Below, in pieces: positions 23,410 through 35,063 of a stretch of 64,000 bases of DNA. The stretch is from Hyperoodon ampullatus (taxonomy: Eukaryota; Chordata; Mammalia; Artiodactyla; Ziphiidae). A model generated the notes under the pieces. That model saw nothing but the letters and a program-made list of their open reading frames with translations, ran no database searches and was not told where the DNA came from. The stretch is taken from contig OX457070.1 in the NCBI GenBank assembly GCA_949752795.1, forward strand, positions 29,621,088 to 29,685,087, read 5' to 3'. Each line of letters opens with the position of its first letter. The first letter of the stretch is position 1. The translations under genes were made by a program, and so were the position numbers.

Positions 23410-24771
23410 CAGCTACATGTAAAAGAATGAAATTAGAACACTTCCTAACACCATACACAAAAATAAACTCAAAATGGATTAAAGACCTAAATAAGGCCAG
23501 ACACTATAAAATTCTTAGAGGAAAACTTAGGCAAACACTCTATGACATAAATCACAGCAAGATCCTTTTTGACCCACCTCCTAGAGAAATGGAAATAAAA
23601 ACAAAAATAAACACATGGGACCTAATGAAGCTTAAAACCTTTTGCACAGCAAAGGAAAACATAAACAAGACAAAAAGACAACCCTCAGAATGGGAGAAAA
23701 TATTTGTAAATGAAGCAACTGACAAAGGATTAATCTCCAAAATATATAAGCAGCTCATGCAGCTCAATATCAAGAAAACAAACGACCCAATCCAAAAATG
23801 GGCAGAAGACCTAAATAGACATTTCTCCAAAGAAGACATACAGATTGCCAACAAACACGTGAAAGGATGCTCAACGTCACTAATCATTAGAGAAATGTAA
23901 ATCAAAACTACAATGAGGTATCACCTCACACCTGTCAGAATGGCCATCATCAAAAAATCTACAAACAATAAATGCTGGAGAGGGTGTGGAGAAAGGGAAC
24001 CCTCTTGCACTGTTGGTGGGAATGTTAATTGATACAGCCATTATGGAGAACAGTATGGAGATTCCTTAAAAAACTAAAAATAGACCTACCATACAACCCA
24101 GCAATCCCACTACTGGGCATACACCCTGAGAAAACCATAATTTAAAAAGAGTCATGTACCACAACGTTCATTGCAGCTCTATTTCCAATAGCCAGGACAT
24201 GGAAGCAACCTAAGTGTCCATCGACAGATGAATGGATAAAGAAGATGTGGCACATATATACAATGGAATATTACTCAGCCATAAAAAGAAACGAAATTGA
24301 GTTATTTGTAGTGAGGTGGATGGACCTAGAGACTGTCATACAGAGTGAAGTAAGTCAGAAAGAGAAAAACAAATACAGTATACTAACACATATATATGGA
24401 ATCTTAAAAAAAAAAAGGTTCTGATGAACCTAGGGGCAGGACAGGAATAAAGATACAGACATAGAGAATGGACTTGAGGACCCAGGGAGGGGGAAGGGTA
24501 CGCTGGGATGAAGTGAAAGAGTAGCACTGACATATATACACTACCAAATGTAAAATAGGTAGCTAGTGGGAAGCAGCTGCATAGCACGGGGAGATCAGCT
24601 CGGTGCTTTGTTTCCACCTAGAGGGGTGGGATAGGGAGGGTGGGAGGGAGATGCAAGAGGGAGAGGATATGGAGATATATGTATACATATAGCTGATTCA
24701 CTTTGTTATACAGCAGAAACTAACACACCATTGTAAAGCAATTATACTCCAATAAAGATGTTAAAAAAAAA
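23410..24771 (+). mobile_element. 5'-truncated L1 with perfect target-site duplication
   Basis: It carries the C-terminal part of ORF2 and a complete 3' UTR with 'aataaag' and an A-tail. One frame stays open from the flank to 23900. The duplication 'aaaattgtgtccag' flanks it, ending at 23409 on the left and 24782 on the right, so this is a clean and fairly recent insertion into the older LINE. Confidence 0.95.
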
Positions 24772-24782
24772 ATTGTGTCCAG

Positions 24783-25040
24783 GAATTCCATAGGAAAACA
24801 GGGTATCTTCTCTATCATTTTTAAAAGCAACAGAAGACATTCACAGATAATCTTTAAAAGCGTATCAGTCTCATATCTCTATCTGAGAGATGACAAAAAA
24901 ACCCTCAAAGATCATGTTATAAAAGAACTCTCTGGTGGTATTAAAATAAGGTGAACAAAGAATTTCATCAATGTATTTTTACAATTGTGGTTTCAAAACA
25001 ATTCAACTGTGAAAAATTATTGAAAGACGAAACAATAATT
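24783..25040 (+). mobile_element. Ancient LINE remnant, continuation
   Basis: Continues the element interrupted by the L1; the 'gaattccataggaaaacagg' region picks up where the left part stopped. Confidence 0.45.
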
Positions 25041-25059
25041 TCATAATAGTAGCAACTAA

Positions 25060-25225
25060 CATAAAGTGTTAGTCTCTGGTCTAGCTGCTTTACATGAATT
25101 ACCTCATTTACCCCTCAGAACAGCCCACTGATGGTAGATACCATAATTATGTCTATTTTACAGATGAAGAAACTGAAGCACAGGGGAGTTTAGTAATTTG
25201 CCTAAAGTCACACAACTAGTGTACT
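25060..25225 (-). mobile_element. MIR, 3' and middle part
   Basis: Antisense MIR: 'gctgctttacatgaattacc', then 'cagatgaagaaactgaagca' and 'taaagtcacacaactagt'. It stops abruptly at 25225; the missing part appears at 26028. Confidence 0.85.
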
Positions 25226-26027
25226 TGCTATTTAACTATGTCTCTATGCTGTGACCCTGAGATTGGAACTCTGCTAATATTTCCTAGACTTCCTTGCGAA
25301 CTGGCTCCCTGTGTCTGCTAATAAGAGGCACTGGAAGAAAACTGTAGGGAGAGAGTAGGAAAGAAGGCTTGTGCTTTCTGTTTTCTAGTACTGTCAGTAT
25401 TGTCCCACCATCAGCAGCAGACAGTTGGCTCTAGCTCCCAACTTCTTTGGGCACTCCTAGCATGAATCTTGCTTTGCCCCTCAGAGGAATCTTTAGCAGG
25501 GGTGGGGCAGGAAACCCTCTCCTCCTCTGAAATCCAAGCACCAGCTGCAGAGAGCCTCCCCTTAAAGATCTGAGCACCGGGGCTTCCCTGGTGGCGCAGT
25601 GGTTGGGAGTCCACCTGCCGATGCAAGGGACACGGGTCCGTGCCCCGGTCCGGGGGGGTCCCACATGCCGCGGAGCGGCTGGGCCCGTGAGCCATGGCCA
25701 CTGAGCCTGCGCGTCCGGAGCCTGTGCTCCGCAACGGGAGAGGCCACAACAGTGAGAGGCCCGCGTATCCGAAAAAAAAAAAGATCTGAGCACCAAACCT
25801 ACAGGGCCTCTCCTCTGAGCTCCTAGGTTCTAGAAACTTGATTTCTTCCTTTTGTTCTCACAGTCCTAAAGCTTCTTCCTGCAGTTACTAATCTCTGGTT
25901 ACCTTAGCTTCTTGTTTTTTCCTTTTAGTCTTCCAACACCTGTGTAACCAATTCCCTGTATTTAACATCTTCTGTTTGAAACACTTAAGTGTGTTTCTGT
26001 TTTTCTAATTGGACCTTGACTTATACA
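25226..26027. other. Old element inserted in a MIR, family unknown
   Basis: About 575 bp, excluding a SINE, separates two adjoining MIR parts. Its right end ('tttctaattggaccttgac' near 26006) resembles some ancient LTR ends, but I cannot assign it. Confidence 0.4.
25579..25781 (+). mobile_element. Mid-length CHR-type SINE with target-site duplication
   Basis: Plus-strand copy. The 15-bp duplication 'aaagatctgagcacc' lies at 25564-25578 and 25780-25794. Confidence 0.96.
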
Positions 26028-26100
26028 GTTAATAAATGACAGGGCTGGGATTCAGATCCAGTAGCCTGACTCCAGAGCTCATACTCTTAATTGCTATTCA
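26028..26100 (-). mobile_element. MIR, 5' part
   Basis: Antisense MIR text ('agggctgggattcagatcca', then 'ctgactccagagctcatact') that continues the MIR broken at 25225. Confidence 0.75.
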
Positions 26101-26370
26101 TATTATTCTAAGTGCTTAAAAACAAAACAAAAATAAGACAAAAAAGTAAACTTGACTTTAAATAACCCTTGGGACAAAGAGGGACCAAAAATTGTAAAAT
26201 GTAATTGGAGTATTTAGGTCTTAAATAATGATTAGAGAAAAGTTAAAACCCTGTGACACACAAAAGTTATATTTATTGAGAGTGAAGCTCTTAGCTTTAA
26301 ATGGTTTTATTTTTAAACAAGAAAGAAAAAAGCAAACACACCAAATATTTGTCTAAATAATTAGAAACAT
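26101..26370. other. Unassigned intergenic DNA
   Basis: A-rich, nothing recognised. Confidence 0.45.
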
Positions 26371-26389
26371 AATAAAATAAACCAAGGTA

Positions 26390-26511
26390 GGGAATTCCCT
26401 GCCTGGCAGTCCAGTGGTTAAGACTCGGTGCTTTTACTGCCATGGGCCTGGGTTCGATCCCTGGTTGGGGAACTAAGATCCCAAAAGCCACATGGTACAG
26501 AAATAAAATAA
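26390..26511 (+). mobile_element. Short CHR-type SINE with target-site duplication
   Basis: Short form with box B-like 'gggttcgatcc' and an aaaat tail. The duplication 'aataaaataaaccaaggta' is at 26371-26389 and 26512-26530. Confidence 0.95.
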
Positions 26512-26530
26512 AATAAAATAAACCAAGGTA

Positions 26531-26894
26531 AAGCCAAAGGGAAAACAAAATATAAACAAAAGTAGAAAATATGCAAGTCTCATGTCTACTTTTGCTGATC
26601 ATTTTACCATTTTTTAAAATCCTCAGTGCCTGGCAGACCTCAGGGCTCCTTGCATATAGTGGAAAAAGTTGGTTTTAATGCAATATGTTCTCCATCAACT
26701 AAAACTATTCACACACACATACATAGGTAATATACATGCATACTGAAAATGACAGGGAGGATATCCATCTAACTGTCGTAGGATTTACTTATGAGTAATG
26801 AGATCAATTATTTTTATTCTTCTTCCTTCTGCTTTTCTTCTTCCTGCTTTTCTATATTTCCAAATTTTACAAAATTATGCATTATTATAACTAG
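26531..26894. other. Unassigned intergenic DNA
   Basis: Contains a small cacaca/cata-rich patch near 26710; otherwise nothing recognised. Confidence 0.45.
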
Positions 26895-26909
26895 AAAAAA
26901 AAGTTTTTA

Positions 26910-27126
26910 GGGCTTCCCTGGTGGCGCAGTGGTTGAGAGTCCGCCTGCCGATGCAGGGGATACGGGTTCGTGCCCCGGTCTGGGAAGATCCCACATGCCG
27001 TGGAGCGGCCAGGCCCGTGAGCCATGGCTGCTGAGCCTGCGCGTCCGGAGCCTGTGCTCCACAACGGGAGAGGCCACAGCAGTGAGAGGCCCGCGTACCG
27101 CCAAAAAAAAAAAAAAAAAAAAAAAA
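26910..27126 (+). mobile_element. Mid-length CHR-type SINE
   Basis: Plus-strand copy with a ~24-bp A-tail. Short A-rich flanks ending in 'agt' suggest a duplication that cannot be delimited. Confidence 0.94.
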
Positions 27127-27154
27127 GTAACCTTTCATCAAAAAATTTTTAAGT

Positions 27155-27220
27155 CCTTTGTTATAAAGCAGAAACTAACACACCACTGTAAAACAATTAT
27201 ACGCCAATAAAGATGTTTAA
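27155..27220 (+). mobile_element. L1 3' terminal fragment
   Basis: Only the last ~65 bp of a young-type L1 3' UTR ('ttgttataaagcagaaacta' then 'ccaataaagatg'). Confidence 0.85.
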
Positions 27221-27289
27221 AAATTTTTTTTAAAGGCCTAAGATCAAATTGGGGAAAAGTGTTTTCCATTTATGTGACAAGGGTTGTTT

Positions 27290-27650
27290 TTTTTAAAAAT
27301 TAATTTATTTTTTATTTATTTATTTTTTTGGCTGCATTGGATCTTTATTGCTGCACGTGGGCTTTCTATAGTTGCTGTAAGCGGGGGCTGCTCTTCGTTG
27401 CGGTGCGCGGGCTTCTCATTGCCGTGGCTTCTCTTGGTGAGGAGCACGGGCTCTAGGCACGTGAGCTTCAGTAGTTGCGGCACACAGGCTCAGTAGTTGT
27501 GGCCTATTGGCTCTAGAGCGCAGGCTCAGTAATTGTGGCGCACGGGCTTAATTGCTCCGTGGCATGTGGGATCTTCCTGGACCAGGGATCGAACCCGTGT
27601 CCCCTGCATTGGCAGGTGGATTCTCAACCACTGCACCACCAGGGAAGCCC
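27290..27650 (-). mobile_element. Long CHR-type SINE
   Basis: Minus-strand long form, head at 27650. 'caagggttgtttt' on the left and 'caaggggtttt' on the right suggest a duplication. Confidence 0.94.
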
Positions 27651-27739
27651 AAGGGGTTTTAATTAATGTCATTAATATATAAAGACCTGCACATCTAATC
27701 TAAAGTAGTCACTCAGACAATTTCTATCATATCACTCTA

Positions 27740-27948
27740 GTCTAATTATATTATGGTATTTACCATTTTGCAACATTTTGCTTGACTTGTTTGCTCATTT
27801 ACTGTGTTTTCCTTACCCTGACCCTAATGTAGGCTCTCTTACAAGGAGAAACCTTGTTTATCTTGTTCCACATCAAATTGCCTATTCCTAGAACAGTGCC
27901 TAGTACATGCGAGGAGCTCAGTATATACCAACTGAATAAATAAAAGAG
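27740..27948 (+). mobile_element. L2 3' end
   Basis: Sense L2 end with 'acagtgcctagtacatgc' and 'caactgaataaataaa'. Confidence 0.7.
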
Positions 27949-27982
27949 TACTTTCAATCAATTCTTAAAAATGAATGCTCCA

Positions 27983-28189
27983 GGGCTTCCCTGGTGGCGC
28001 AGTGGTTGAGAGTCCGCCTGCCGATGCAGGGGACACAGGTTCGTGCCCCGGTCCGGGAGGATCCCACATGCCGTGGAGTGGCTGGGCCCGTGAGCCATGG
28101 CCGCTAGGCCTGCGTGTCCGGAGCCTGTGCTCCGCAACGGGAGAGGCCACAGCAGTGAGAGGCCCACGTACCGCAAAGAAAAAAAAAAA
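27983..28189 (+). mobile_element. Mid-length CHR-type SINE with target-site duplication
   Basis: The 16-bp duplication 'aaaaatgaatgctcca' is at 27967-27982 and 28189-28204. Confidence 0.96.
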
Positions 28190-28254
28190 AAAATGAATGC
28201 TCCAACAGAAAAACTGTATAACAATGTGATTTTAAAGTGAAGAAATATATATAT

Positions 28255-28390
28255 CCAATAAGTTTTAGACTATAAACTCTGTAAGGAAAGGAATATGTCT
28301 ACCTAGTTATCATTATATTTCCAGTTCCTAACACAGTTTTGACATGAAATAGATACTTAATAAAACAATCAATGAATAAATGAATGAACA
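28255..28390 (+). mobile_element. L2 3' end
   Basis: Sense L2 end: 'tagactataaactctgtaag' through 'gaataaatgaatgaac'. Confidence 0.7.
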
Positions 28391-28926
28391 TAATGTTAAA
28401 GAAAAAAATTTCATGACACTTGTCAAAGACAGTAAAGAAGACTTTATTCAGGAGGGACTATTGCAGTGAGGATTTGGTGGTAGGGAAGAGAGACCAAGCT
28501 CAAATCCAAATCCAATCAGTATAAGTAGAGATCTATAGCCAAAGAACAGGGTGGATGGAAAATTACTAAGAGGAAACATCAAGGCTAGGGGGATTCTTGC
28601 TGGTCAGACTCAACAGGATTCTTGCCTTAAGGCAGCCCAAGGTGATAAGATATTGAGAGTGAAGGATAAGGAATTTGACCAGATTTCCAGAGTGATCATC
28701 TATCAGGGGTGAGGAATTTTCACTAAACTGGCCCAGCAGAATTCTTGCTAAAACTGGACTAACTGGGCCAAGAACCGAGCCCAAGGTCAAAGTCTAGTCA
28801 AAAAGAGGACTCAGAGGAGCTGATTCAAGTTTGGTCAAGGAGAGTCTTTCTCAATGAAAGTCTTTGAAAAATGTTCACTAACTTAAACAATGACAATTAA
28901 AGCGACGAGCACCATCTCTACTTATC
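28391..28926. other. Unassigned intergenic DNA
   Basis: The 'aagactttattcaggaggga' start might mark an old LTR in reverse, but nothing firm can be said. Confidence 0.4.
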
Positions 28927-28940
28927 AAAATGTAATAGAG

Positions 28941-29271
28941 GGGACTTCCCTGGCCGTGCAGTGGTTAAGAATCCACCTGCCAATGCAGGGGACCTGGGTT
29001 TGAGCCCCCGGTCCGGGAAGATCCCACATGCTGCAGAGCAACTAAGCCCTGTGCGCCACAACTACTGAGCCTGTGCTCTAGAGCCCACGAGCCACAGCTA
29101 CTGAAGCCCGCGCGCCTAGAAGCCTGTGCTCCACAACAAGAGAAGCCACCGCAATGAGAAGCCCACACACCACAAGGAAGAGTAGCCCCCTGCTCGCCAC
29201 AACTAGAGAAAGCCCGTGTGCAGCAAAGAAGACCCAATGAAGCCAAAAATAAATGAATTAATTAACTTTTA
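28941..29271 (+). mobile_element. Long CHR-type SINE with target-site duplication
   Basis: Long form. 'aaaatgtaata' is repeated at 28927-28937 and 29272-29282. Confidence 0.94.
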
Positions 29272-29359
29272 AAAATGTAATAAATCTCTCTCTCTCTCCT
29301 TTTTTTTTTTTTTTAAAGACAGGTCACTGGTAGAGAGTGACTGGGGGCTATTTTATTGT

Positions 29360-29489
29360 ATTTTATTTATTTATTTATTTTGGCCATGCTGCGTGGCATG
29401 AGGGATCTTAGCTCCCTGACCAGGGATTAAACCCATGCTCCCTACATTGGGAGTGCAGAGTCTTAACCACTGGACCACCAGGGAAGTCC
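29360..29489 (-). mobile_element. Short CHR-type SINE
   Basis: Minus-strand short form with a ttta-rich tail at 29353-29380 and head 'ccaccagggaagtcct' at the right. Confidence 0.9.
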
Positions 29490-29834
29490 TAGATTTCTCT
29501 TTAAACTGTACAAACTCAGTGTTCACAAGGGTACGGAAATACTTAGGATTTAACATCTTCTTTTAAGACCAAAAACTTCCTGAGTTGCAAGGAGTATATC
29601 TATTTTGTTCATTGTAATAAACTTTCAAAGGCGTAGCCCATGGTGGGCGCTTTAACATTTGTTAACTGAATCACTGAGTGGGGAGCAAATCAGTATTAAC
29701 TTTCCTAGAGGGTACTTTGGCTCTATAGCTGTAAAAACATTCATACCTTTTGACCTAGTTATTCCATTAAAAAAAATCATAGCCTTAGGAAAAAAGTCAA
29801 AGAAGCACAAATAAGGATATTCATTCTAATCATA
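29490..29834. other. Unassigned intergenic DNA
   Basis: No repeat or exon recognised in this short gap. Confidence 0.45.
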
Positions 29835-29836
29835 TA

Positions 29837-30311
29837 CAGTAAGTCCCCTGCATACAAACCTTCAAGTTGTGAACTTTCGAAGATGCAAACATGCAGTCCA
29901 TCAACATCAGGCATGAGTGAAATTGCAGCTTGCCCTCCGTCTCCTATTGCTGACGATCCTTCAGCTCTACCATCTCCCACCTCCTCTCCCTCCTCCAGTC
30001 AGTAACTCTTCTTGCCTCTTCACCTGATGCCAGCCCCTGTAGGCCAGCTGTTGTACTGTACTGCTCTACTTTTTAAGGTACAGTAGTAGTACAGTACAGT
30101 ACAGTAAGATTAAAAATGTTTTCTTTAATTTTTGTGTTTGTTTGTTTTTTATGTATTATTTGTGTGAAAAGTATTATAAACGTATTACAGTACAGTACTA
30201 CATAGCCAATTGTGTTAGTTGGGTGCCTAGGCTTTGTTGGACTTAATGAACAAATTGGACTTACGTACATGCTCTCAGAATGGAACTCATTCGTATGTAG
30301 GGGACTTACTG
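29837..30311. mobile_element. Non-autonomous Tigger/pogo-type DNA transposon
   Basis: A 475-bp unit bounded by terminal inverted repeats starting 'cagtaagtcccct' at both ends, flanked by TA at 29835-29836 and 30312-30313, as expected for pogo-like elements. It has no transposase frame. Internal acagt-rich repeats lie at 30055-30110 and 30185-30200. Confidence 0.9.
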
Positions 30312-30531
30312 TATGTATAACAGTAAAATTTTAAAATAAAACAATACAGTATTCAAAGAATGGATTATTAAGAGCAGCCATTAAAAATAATGCTTCTGAA
30401 AGACATGTAATGAAATGGGAAACTATTAAATGAAAAAAAAAGTACCAAATATGTATTGTGATCCAATATGGTAAAAAACAAAACAAAACAATTTATATAT
30501 GGAAAAATGCTAAAAGGAAATTGATCAAAAT

Positions 30532-32065
30532 GTCAATAGCACAAATAAATGGAAAGATATTCCATGCTCATGGATTGGAAGAATTAATATTATTAAAATG
30601 TCCATACTGCCCAAAGCAATATACAGATTCAGTGCAATCCCTATCAAAATTCCAATGGCATATTTCACAGAAACAGAACAAAAAAATCCTAAAATTTGTA
30701 TGGAACCATAAAAGACCCTGAATAGGCAAAACAATCTTGAGAAAGACAAACAAAGCTGGAGGCATTATGCTCCTTGATTTTTGAACTATATTACAAAGCT
30801 ATAATAATTAAAACAGTATGGTATTGGAATACATACACATAGATCAATGAAATAGAATACAGGGCCCAGAAATAAACACATGCATATATGAAAAGGAGCC
30901 AAGAACATACAATGGGGAAAGAACAATCTTTTCAATAAAGTGTCGGGAAAATGGACAGCCACTTGCAAAAGAATGAAACTGGACCCCTATCTTATACCAT
31001 ATACAAAAATCATCTCAAAATGGATTAAAGATTTGAAAGTAAGACCTGAAATCTTAAGACTCCTAGAAGAAAACATAAGCTACTTGACATAGGTCTTGGC
31101 CATGATTTTTTTGAATCTGACTCCAAAAGCAAAAGCAACAAAAGCAAAAATAGACAAGTGGGGCTACATTAAACTAAAAAGCTTCTGTACAGCAAAGGAA
31201 ACCATCAACAAAACAAAAATGCAACATACTGAATGGGAGAAAATATTTTCAAATCATATATCTAATAAGGGGCTAATATCCAAAAATATAAAGAACTCAT
31301 ATGACTCAATAGCATAAAACAAACAATCTGATTAAAAAATGGGCAAAAGATATGAAGATGTATTTTTCTAAAGACATATGGGTGGCCAATAGGTACATGA
31401 AAAGATGTTCTACACCATCAACCATCAGGGAAAGGCAAGTCAAAACCACAATGAGATATCACCTTACACCTGTTAAAATGGTTATTATCAAAAAGACTAG
31501 AAATAACAAGTGTTGGTGAGGATGTGGAGAAAAGGGTGTCTTTGTGCACTGTTGGCAGGAATGTAAATTGGCATAGCCACTATGGAAAACAGAAGGAGTT
31601 TCCTCAAAAAAATAAGAAATAAGACTACCATATGATCCAGCAATTCCACTTCCTGGTATTTATCTGTAGAAAATGAAAACACTAATTTGAAAAGATATAT
31701 GTACCTCCCTGTTCATTGTAACATTATTTACAATAGCCAAGGTATATTAACAACCTAAGTGTTCACTGGTGGATAAATGGATAAAGAAACTGTGGTATAT
31801 ATACACAATGGAATATTATTCAGCCATAAAAAAGGAAATCTTGCCACATGTGACAATATGAATGGACCTCAAGGGCATTATGCTAAGGGAAATAAGTCAG
31901 AGAAAGACAAATACCATGTGATCTCTGTTATACATATATGTATATCTCTCTTAGATGCAGAGAACAGATTGGTGATTTCCAAAGGTTGGGGTCGGTGAGG
32001 GAGCATGGTGGGAGAAACAGGTGAACTGTTTTCTTCTTGTTGTTGCTTAAATAAATTGAGTTTTA
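30532..32065 (+). mobile_element. Older L1, 5'-truncated
   Basis: Sense L1 ORF2 3' half and 3' region, more diverged than the 24-kb copy: 'atggattggaagaattaata' near 30572, 'acagcaaaggaaaccatcaa' near 31190 and 'gaatattattcagccataaa' near 31810. Frames are broken. It ends in an 'aaataaattgagttttaata' region. Confidence 0.88.
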
Positions 32066-32675
32066 ATAAAAGATGAGGACTGAGAGCTGCCTATTGGACA
32101 TATTAATGTGGAGAATTGTTGGAGACAGCAAGAATAGACAATCGTATTGAGGTGTTTTTGCAGGAAAGAGGTACAGAAAAATGGGGTAGGTGCTGGAGAA
32201 GGATGAAAATTCAAGGTAAATTGATGTTTAACTAATGACATCAAAATGAACTGCAGGAGAAGGTGGAAATATGAGAGACCTAGAATGTTTCACCTGCCTT
32301 TCATGTTATCCAAGAGGACTGAATATCCTATACACTTTATTCATCCATTGAGATTTACCGGTATCTAACTTGGACTTTCAGGTCTACAACATTTTTGATG
32401 AAGGAATTCTGCTAAGAGAACATTTCTATGGTTATTCAGACTATTAGAATTCAATCTAGTTAGGACCCTTCTAATTAGAAGCATTGAATATGTTTCAGCA
32501 ATTTTGTTTGATTTTTCATTAAATTACTAATTCATTTGTTCAAAGTATTTATTAAGCACTCACTACGTATGTGTGAGTCAGTTGCTAAGGACAGAAAGAT
32601 GAATGTGGTGTAATCCTGAAGGGATAAACATGTAAACAAGTAACAACAGTACAAATTGATATGGGCTATAAATGG
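32066..32675. other. Unassigned intergenic DNA
   Basis: No firm assignment; the part up to 32280 may be an old LINE. Confidence 0.4.
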
Positions 32676-32677
32676 TA

Positions 32678-32991
32678 TAGTCGTCCCTCAGGATCCGAGG
32701 GGGATTTGCTCCAGGACCCTTCTCAGATACCAAAATCTGCTGATGCTCAAGTCCCTTACATAAAATGGCACAGTATTTGCACATAACTTATGCACGAGAT
32801 GATACTTTAAATCATCTCTAAATTATTATAAAACCTAATACAATGTAAATGCTATGTAAATAGTTACTGGCCAAGGTAAATTCAAGTTTTGCTTTTTGGA
32901 ACTTTCTGGAATTTTTTTTTTTCTGAATATTTTCATTCTGTACTTGGTTTAATCCTCAGATGTGCAACCGTCAGATACAGAGGGCCAACTG
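32678..32991. mobile_element. MER2 (Tigger-type DNA transposon)
   Basis: Starts 'agtcgtccctcaggatccga', with 'ctgatgctcaagtcccttac' inside, and ends 'agggccaactg'. The ends are inverted and flanked by TA. The text matches the MER2 consensus I recall. Confidence 0.9.
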
Positions 32992-32993
32992 TA

Positions 32994-33339
32994 CATTCAA
33001 AGTGCTGTAGTAACAGTAAATAGCAGAACACAGCAGAAGGGGTAGTTGAAAGATTTATAGGGCAACTAAAAGGAGAAAGGGGATTTAGAATTAAAATAGG
33101 GCGTTGGACTGGAAAATGTTGAGAGGTCCTTGAAAATTTGAGTTTCATGAAAACAGTGAATGCAAAAAAAAAAAGTCAATAGCAATTATCTCAGTGATTT
33201 TTATTCTGAGTTGACTTCTTCATACTTTCTTCAATGATTATATAATTACTTTTCTAACCAGAAAACAAAACAAACCCCAAAAAATCCAAGAAATCTTTTT
33301 AAAGAAAAGAAATGGTTGTTACTATGTCCCTTCTGCTAA
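32994..33339. other. Unassigned intergenic DNA
   Basis: Nothing recognised in this stretch. Confidence 0.45.
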
Positions 33340-33475
33340 ACAGGGGCTCTCAAACTTGAAAATGCATCAGAATCACCTGAATGGTTGGTGAAAAGAGATT
33401 GCCACCTCTGCCCCTCCCTCCTATTCAACAGATCTAGGTGGGGCCTGATAATTTGCATTGCTAATAAGTTCCACT
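33340..33475 (-). mobile_element. MER5A-like hAT transposon
   Basis: Contains 'ctctcaaacttgaaaatgca', 'tcagaatcacctgaatgg' and 'tttgcattgctaataagttc', typical of the MER5A group, with no coding capacity. Confidence 0.75.
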
Positions 33476-33504
33476 GGACTACAAGATTGCAATATAGAAT
33501 GGCT

Positions 33505-33720
33505 ATATGGTACAGTGAAAATGACTGGGTTTTGAGGTCAGGTTGTGATTCTGGTTCTGCCCTTTGCAGGCTGTGTGTAGCAACAGTTGACATACTTTAA
33601 CCACACTCAGCCCATTTCCACATTGATAAAATAAAAGTAACACACACCTCATAAGTGTATTGTGAAGGCTGAATGATATGATTAAATATCCAATGCGGTG
33701 CAGGCCTTAGTTAAGGTCCT
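33505..33720 (+). mobile_element. MIR
   Basis: Diverged sense MIR: 'ggttttgaggtcaggttgtg', 'cccatttccacattgataaa' and 'tcataagtgtattgtgaagg'. Confidence 0.75.
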
Positions 33721-33869
33721 TAAATAATGTTGGTCCCCTTCCCTTTGATTTCCTCTATGGATGAACCACACATTTGCCATAACTGGGTTTACTGTGACAT
33801 GGTTTAGTCACATCACAGGTCAAATCATTTCCTCCAAACCTAACAAACCATGAACATCCCTCTGCTACT

Positions 33870-34015
33870 AACAAAATCTTCATTGTTCATTTATAAAATT
33901 GGGGATAATAGTATAATAGTGTCTACTTTGCACAGGTGCATCCACGAGGGTTAAACAAGATACCATGTTAAGTGCCTAAATCAGTAATTGGCATGTGGAA
34001 GATGTATAGTAACTT
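33870..34015 (+). mobile_element. MIR fragment
   Basis: 'tttataaaattggggataat' followed by 'gggttaaacaagataccatg' fits the 3' half of MIR. Confidence 0.6.
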
Positions 34016-34509
34016 TCCTTTCCCTTTCCCTTTAATTGGATATTTCTCCATAGTATCTCCTTGACCAAGTTCAAAATGGTCTAGAATAACTCAAAACAAC
34101 TTTTCCACCCTAATCAGATTGTTTTCTGTGTCACATTTAGTTTGAAGTCAATTATTTGGTTTATTTAAATACTGGTAAGGATAGACTATATAAACTATTG
34201 TACTGGATGTTCAAGGAGATAAGTAGAAGACTGTTACCTGATTCTGAGTAGTTGGTTGAGGTGACAATATACTTGAAAAGCTGCAAGGCCAGGTAGGACA
34301 AATCATACAGAAATAAGTGTGGTAGGAGTTTTGAGATTACAGTGGTTGATGTGATTATTTTACACTAAGATCTAGAGAATTACTGAGTTGTAAGAGAGCT
34401 ATGGCTTTATGGCTGAGAAAACAGGTCCAGAGAGCTAAGTGGTCTAGAGGCACAGCTATGGAGTGGCAGGGGTTTCCTGTCTCCCAGTCCTGTGCTGCTT
34501 ATAGATATG
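34016..34509. other. Unassigned intergenic DNA
   Basis: No repeat or exon recognised. Confidence 0.5.
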
Positions 34510-34514
34510 TTTCT

Positions 34515-34745
34515 TACTTTCAGTAGGCAGTTTGGTATAGCTAGTTAAGCACTGGGTTCTGAAGCTAAAATGCTTGGATTTGAGTCCTGGTTTTTCCAGT
34601 TACAATCTGTGTGACTTTGGGCAAGTCACTTATCTCTATGCTTCAGTTCCTCCATCTATAAAGTGAAAATAATAATAGTACCTTATTTCACAGGGTTGTT
34701 GTGAGGATTCACTAACTTAATATATGTAAAGTGTTAAAAACTGTA
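34515..34745 (+). mobile_element. MIR, nearly complete
   Basis: Well-preserved sense MIR with 'ctgtgtgactttgggcaagt' (the conserved core) and 'cagggttgttgtgaggattc'. Confidence 0.92.
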
Positions 34746-35047
34746 GTTTTGACATTATAACTGCCATTAGTCTCTAAGAGAATGGAAGACAAGAGGTCCA
34801 GTCTTCTGTTTTTTCCTTCTTTTTCTTCTTTTTAAAACTTCCTCCCTCAGATTCTGATCAAAGCATCCACATGAATGCTCAATAAATACATGTTAGCTAC
34901 CTTAATCTTATAGGATAAAAACACATTTTTATATCTCAGAAGTAAGACTTGGGATTTGCATAAGTCAGGCCTAGTCTGGTAACAGGAAAGTCTAGAAAAG
35001 TAAAAACTGAGATAGCAACAGATTCCAGGATCCAACAGGGCTTCTTT
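34746..35047. other. Unassigned intergenic DNA
   Basis: Pyrimidine-rich near 34810-34850; otherwise nothing recognised. Confidence 0.45.
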
Positions 35048-35063
35048 AAAAAAGCCAGGCAAG

